From Calditrichota bacterium (GTDB taxonomy: Bacteria; Calditrichota; Calditrichia; RBG-13-44-9; J042): a stretch of 64,000 nucleotides of DNA. Location: NCBI GenBank assembly GCA_013150955.1, contig JAADJD010000015.1:31315-95314 (forward strand). Reading direction: 5' to 3'. Of the stretch, positions 61,355-64,000 are shown piece by piece (the first letter of the stretch is position 1; each line of letters starts with the position of its first letter). The notes below the pieces were generated by a model. It did not search any database. It had not been told where the DNA came from and saw nothing but the letters and a program-made list of their open reading frames with translations. Position numbers and translations under genes: made by a program.

Positions 61355-61834
61355 TTATTTTACCCAGGCTGTAATGACAGCAAATACACCACCTATTAGA
61401 GCAACCCAAATTGGAATTAGATATGTCCATCTTTCAGCCAGTCTAATTTGGCGGTCATACAATTCAACAGCAGATTGTAATAAACGACCCACAAGTTCTT
61501 CAGGCAACGGGGAACGCCGATCATTTTCGTCTCTTGGTAAGACATGGCGCGCAATCAGCGAAACAATATGTGTGCTTTCAGGAGCAACGCGGAAGAATTC
61601 CGGATGCTCTTTAGCCACTTGCGTCCAAGAAGAGGCCGATTGAGGTAACCCTTGCAATTCCTGTTGCAGGCCTTGCTCGCTTCGATGAGCAGCTTTATCC
61701 AAAGCCAACACTTGGATTAATGCCATAACATCAGCTAAACGCCCTGGTTTTGTATACTGTAGCATCTGTCTGCTGGGAAGAACTCGTAAACACATAACTC
61801 TAGCTCCGAAAGAGAAAACTCTATGGTCAATCAA
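61355..61834 (-). CDS. Cassette protein with C-terminal membrane helix
   Basis: About 159 residues: a soluble part with RQMLQYTKPGRLADVMALIQVLAL and SASSWTQVAKEHPEFFRV, then RDENDRRSPLPEELVGRLLQSAVELYDRQIRLAERW and one C-terminal transmembrane helix (YLIPIWVALIGGVFAVITAWV). The start is uncertain: TTG 61834 is the first codon outside attC 5, ATG 61795 is possible, and GTG 61861 would lie inside the attC. I recognise no family. A soluble domain held at the membrane by its tail is seen in several defence effectors, but nothing more can be claimed. Confidence 0.6.
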   Translation of the reverse strand: MIDHRVFSFGARVMCLRVLPSRQMLQYTKPGRLADVMALIQVLALDKAAHRSEQGLQQELQGLPQSASSWTQVAKEHPEFFRVAPESTHIVSLIARHVLPRDENDRRSPLPEELVGRLLQSAVELYDRQIRLAERWTYLIPIWVALIGGVFAVITAWVK

Positions 61835-61842
61835 TGTAACCG

Positions 61843-61927
61843 TTCTAACGACTAAAGTCACCAGACGACAAGACGCAAACCCGAAGGGCGCAGCGGATTA
61901 GCGGTCTGGTGCACTGGCTTGTTAGGG
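61843..61927 (-). other. attC site 5
   Basis: TTCTAAC (61843-61849) to GTTAGGG (61921-61927), 85 bp. GTCACCAGAC pairs with GTCTGGTG-C-AC with one extrahelical base. The stop codon of the next gene lies within the right core. Confidence 0.88.
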
Positions 61928-62749
61928 GCCTTTATATATCTTTCGAGCTTCTATTGCACTATCCAATCTTCGATGAATAAGAGAAATTAAAGATAAAATA
62001 TCAAGAGCATCTTGTTCTTCAATACGCCACGTTATTTTAGGAGCATGAGCTGTTGTGTTTCTAAACATGCCAAATAAACCTTTGAGAAGATTCATAAAGC
62101 CTTTTTGCTCACTTCTTTCGCTCTCCGTTTGAAGCGTATTTAAAGCCAAATGAGGAATGCTATTTTTGAAGGAAAACGCCTCATCTACCAATGTAGTTCC
62201 ATCAGATGTTAAACCTGTCTTTAACCGAATTTTCTCTGCCACACTTTTTGTTGCCTCAAAAACTGCATGGAAATAGTTATCCACTAACAACTCTGCTTTA
62301 CAATATTTTAATATATCTGAATGTACATTGCGAGATATTAAAACCTCTCGCAATTTACTTGCTCTTGCCTCGGCTTCATTTATAGTTACTGCTTTCGTTG
62401 TTCTTCGTAATTTTCCATCTTCTCCGAGAACCAATCCCTCAAAACTTAATATTTTATTTAATTTATATCGAGTATCAACAAACCACTGTTGATTATCCAA
62501 ATGACGGGCAGGATTCATAGCGTGCTGTATAAAAACACAAATATTATTAGCGCAATTATCCCGTTCTTGTTTCTGTTTTAAGGCTTCATACAATCTCTTC
62601 CATTTGGTAATATCTGGGAAAGGGTCTTCAATATTACATTCATGGAGCAATTTACCAATTTGTGATCCTGTAAAACCTTGAACTGTATCACCTAATATTT
62701 TGGCAATTGATTCGATAACACTTAAATCAAATTTTTCTATTTTTGCCAT
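61922..62749 (-). CDS. TIGR02391 (Ymh-type) protein with HEPN-like motif
   Basis: The 275-residue protein has the TIGR02391/Ymh C-terminal domain: KYCKAELLVDNYFHAVFEATKSVAEKIR, LVDEAFSF, and FMNLLKGLFGMFRNTTAHAPK. RNTTAH is an R-x4-H motif of the kind used by HEPN ribonucleases, with flanking helices in the right order. HEPN domains act in abortive infection and toxin systems by cutting RNA. The ATG is 18 bases inside the core of attC 6, and the stop is inside attC 5. RNase activity is inferred from the motif only. Confidence 0.75.
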   Translation of the reverse strand: MAKIEKFDLSVIESIAKILGDTVQGFTGSQIGKLLHECNIEDPFPDITKWKRLYEALKQKQERDNCANNICVFIQHAMNPARHLDNQQWFVDTRYKLNKILSFEGLVLGEDGKLRRTTKAVTINEAEARASKLREVLISRNVHSDILKYCKAELLVDNYFHAVFEATKSVAEKIRLKTGLTSDGTTLVDEAFSFKNSIPHLALNTLQTESERSEQKGFMNLLKGLFGMFRNTTAHAPKITWRIEEQDALDILSLISLIHRRLDSAIEARKIYKGP

Positions 62750-62766
62750 ACTATTTTTCTTTTGAG

Positions 62767-62868
62767 CACAAACGGCCTGCGCTTCACCGGAAATGCCACG
62801 CTCGAAAAAACTTTCAAAATTTCAAAAAACAGACGAGTGGAATTTTCCGGTGCAAGTGCTTGTTATAC
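62767..62868 (-). other. attC site 6
   Basis: CACAAAC (62767-62773) to GTTATAC (62862-62868), about 102 bp. CACCGGAAAT pairs with ATTTTCCGGTG, GCGCTT with AAGTGC, and CCACGCTCG with CGAGTGG with mismatches, a long VCR-like hairpin. The left core is imperfect. Confidence 0.75.
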
Positions 62869-62870
62869 GG

Positions 62871-63803
62871 CTACAGATCAGAAGAATATTCAGCATCTAT
62901 TTCTTTAGCCATATCGATAATTTCATTTACTTGTTTTTCAATAAAAAAGACAAAAATATTGATATCTTTATCATTTAATCTTGATTGAATGTCTTTTGAA
63001 AAATAATCAGTAACCATTTTAATTGGATAGTCAATTAAATCCAAGTGGTAGTTCAACAAATCATAGGAATCTTGAATACCTCTAATTGCTAATTCCTTCT
63101 TAAATTTATCAATGGATTCTGAAATAAACTTTATATGAATTAGACCAAACTCATTGGGCATGTTTCCATTAAGAGTTTCATATATTTTTTCAAAATAATA
63201 ATTTAGGGTAAGCGGAAAACAATCAATGAGTTTATTTTCTCTATGTTTTTTCCTATGATTCATTTCATTCTCTTTTAAGATATTGATAACCTGTGTAAGA
63301 ATTTCCTTAATTTTAGTTTTTTGAGTATTAATTAATTCAACTACATTAACATGTTTTGAAATATCTTTCTTTTTTTTAGGATATGTAGTCATTAATGTAA
63401 ATCCTTTTGAGCATATAGATGCTCTTACAATAAAATTAAATGCATCACCTTTGCCTCTACCTCTTTTTGTCGGATGTCCGATACTATTATTTCTAATTTT
63501 TCTTATTTCATCGAGAAGAGTATCGCTTTCATATTTTATATTTAATGCTTCTGCTAAATTTCGTGTAGCATCCTGTTGAACAAATAGAATTTGTAAAATA
63601 CCATATAAAAGAAGATACTTTTCACCAATACCAGAAGGTTCATCTTCAATGAGGTATTCATCTATTGCTAATTCAGTATCACCGAGAACATCTAATGAGC
63701 TACACAACTTATTCCAAGAAATTTTATCTTTTAATAGATTAGATTGAAGTCTCGGACTATTAATATAGTCACGAATTTCTGTTACAAGATTTCTTATTTC
63801 CAT
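62871..63803 (-). CDS. Cassette protein with HEPN-like RN-x5-H motif, unknown family
   Basis: A 310-residue, very AT-rich, helical protein. Around residue 105 the sequence IRKIRNNSIGHPTKRGRGKGDAFNF contains RNNSIGH after a helix, the pattern of HEPN-like domains. The N-terminal part (ELAIDEYLIEDEPSGIGEKYLLLYGILQILFVQQDATRNLAEAL) and the pattern 'hydrophobic helix - RN..GHP' recall a family of uncharacterised proteins of defence islands. The C-terminal half is charged helix without a known motif. The ATG at 63803 is 15 bases inside the core of attC 7. Function is unknown. Confidence 0.6.
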   Translation of the reverse strand: MEIRNLVTEIRDYINSPRLQSNLLKDKISWNKLCSSLDVLGDTELAIDEYLIEDEPSGIGEKYLLLYGILQILFVQQDATRNLAEALNIKYESDTLLDEIRKIRNNSIGHPTKRGRGKGDAFNFIVRASICSKGFTLMTTYPKKKKDISKHVNVVELINTQKTKIKEILTQVINILKENEMNHRKKHRENKLIDCFPLTLNYYFEKIYETLNGNMPNEFGLIHIKFISESIDKFKKELAIRGIQDSYDLLNYHLDLIDYPIKMVTDYFSKDIQSRLNDKDINIFVFFIEKQVNEIIDMAKEIDAEYSSDL

Positions 63804-63817
63804 TACAATTTCATGCC

Positions 63818-63949
63818 GTATAACCTAAGTATAAGCTGCACAAGGGCTTAGACGTACAAACTATTGAATATAGTCGAAAATTTGATAAAAGCACTACGCT
63901 TAATTATTTGCAAACACTGCCCTTGTGTCAGCTTGAAGCAGAGTTATAC
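63818..63949 (-). other. attC site 7
   Basis: GTATAAC (63818-63824) and GTTATAC (63943-63949) are perfect inverted cores, 132 bp apart end to end. AAGCTGCACAAGGGC pairs with GCCCTTGTG-T-CAGCTT, exact apart from one extrahelical T. The window ends 51 bp later, so the array continues to the right. Confidence 0.93.
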
Positions 63950-64000
63950 TAAAATTCTATTAAAAATAAAATTTAAATGTAAAAACTGGTAATTTATTTA

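Overview
The window looks like a chromosomal piece of a Gram-negative, heterotrophic bacterium of the FCB group, most likely Calditrichota or a close relative. This is inferred from a secreted protein with a type IX-like C-terminal sorting tag preceded by an NYPNPFNP linker, a TonB receptor with a carboxypeptidase-regulatory N-domain, lipoproteins of FCB type, and good Shine-Dalgarno sites. No rRNA or tRNA gene was recognised, so the assignment is not firm.

Layout. 0-6.3 kb: an NSS amino-acid/sodium symporter with a 34-residue small subunit that is easy to miss, holA, then an ECF sigma / anti-sigma / GAF-domain / zinc-ribbon group. 6.3-17.6 kb: a phosphodiesterase, a YhaM-like nuclease, a degenerate receiver, an NtrC-type two-component system behind mazG, and a tightly overlapped operon of 5'-nucleotidase, larC and an rRNA methyltransferase. 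17.6-31 kb: a DUF4143 ATPase framed by 123-bp direct repeats, an esterase, an acetyl-CoA-synthetase-like enzyme, an ArsC/Spx-like protein, a sorting-tag protein, an M3 peptidase/DUF72/SDR operon and an HU gene with promoter and terminator. 31-45 kb: a HEAT-like protein, an AT-rich lipoprotein/outer-membrane pair behind a near-perfect sigma-54 promoter, coaD and rsmD downstream of a PilM-like and prepilin-like operon, a radical SAM enzyme, and an amidase with several small membrane proteins. 45-57 kb: hutU, a GHL10 hydrolase, a secreted M1-M28-PDZ peptidase fusion, a TonB receptor and small lipoproteins.

Two features stand out. First, 57.3-64 kb is an integron cassette array: seven attC-like sites, all in one orientation, alternate with minus-strand genes whose stop codons fall in or just beside the attC cores. 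Cargo is a ParE/antitoxin pair, a CxxC zinc protein, a frameshifted two-part protein with an A AAA AAG slip site, a small membrane protein and two proteins with RN-x4-6-H HEPN-type motifs. No integrase is visible; the array orientation puts any intI/attI to the right, beyond the window. An insertion sequence sits inside the array.

Second, about twenty copies of a 165-bp AT-rich element fill the intergenic spaces. They have imperfect 38-bp terminal inverted repeats beginning CCCARATWATGCATTA. Six insertions have exact 5-bp target duplications, and several copies are nested in older ones. This is a MITE-like family. One copy is fused to the stump of a lipoprotein paralogue directly at the edge of the integron array.
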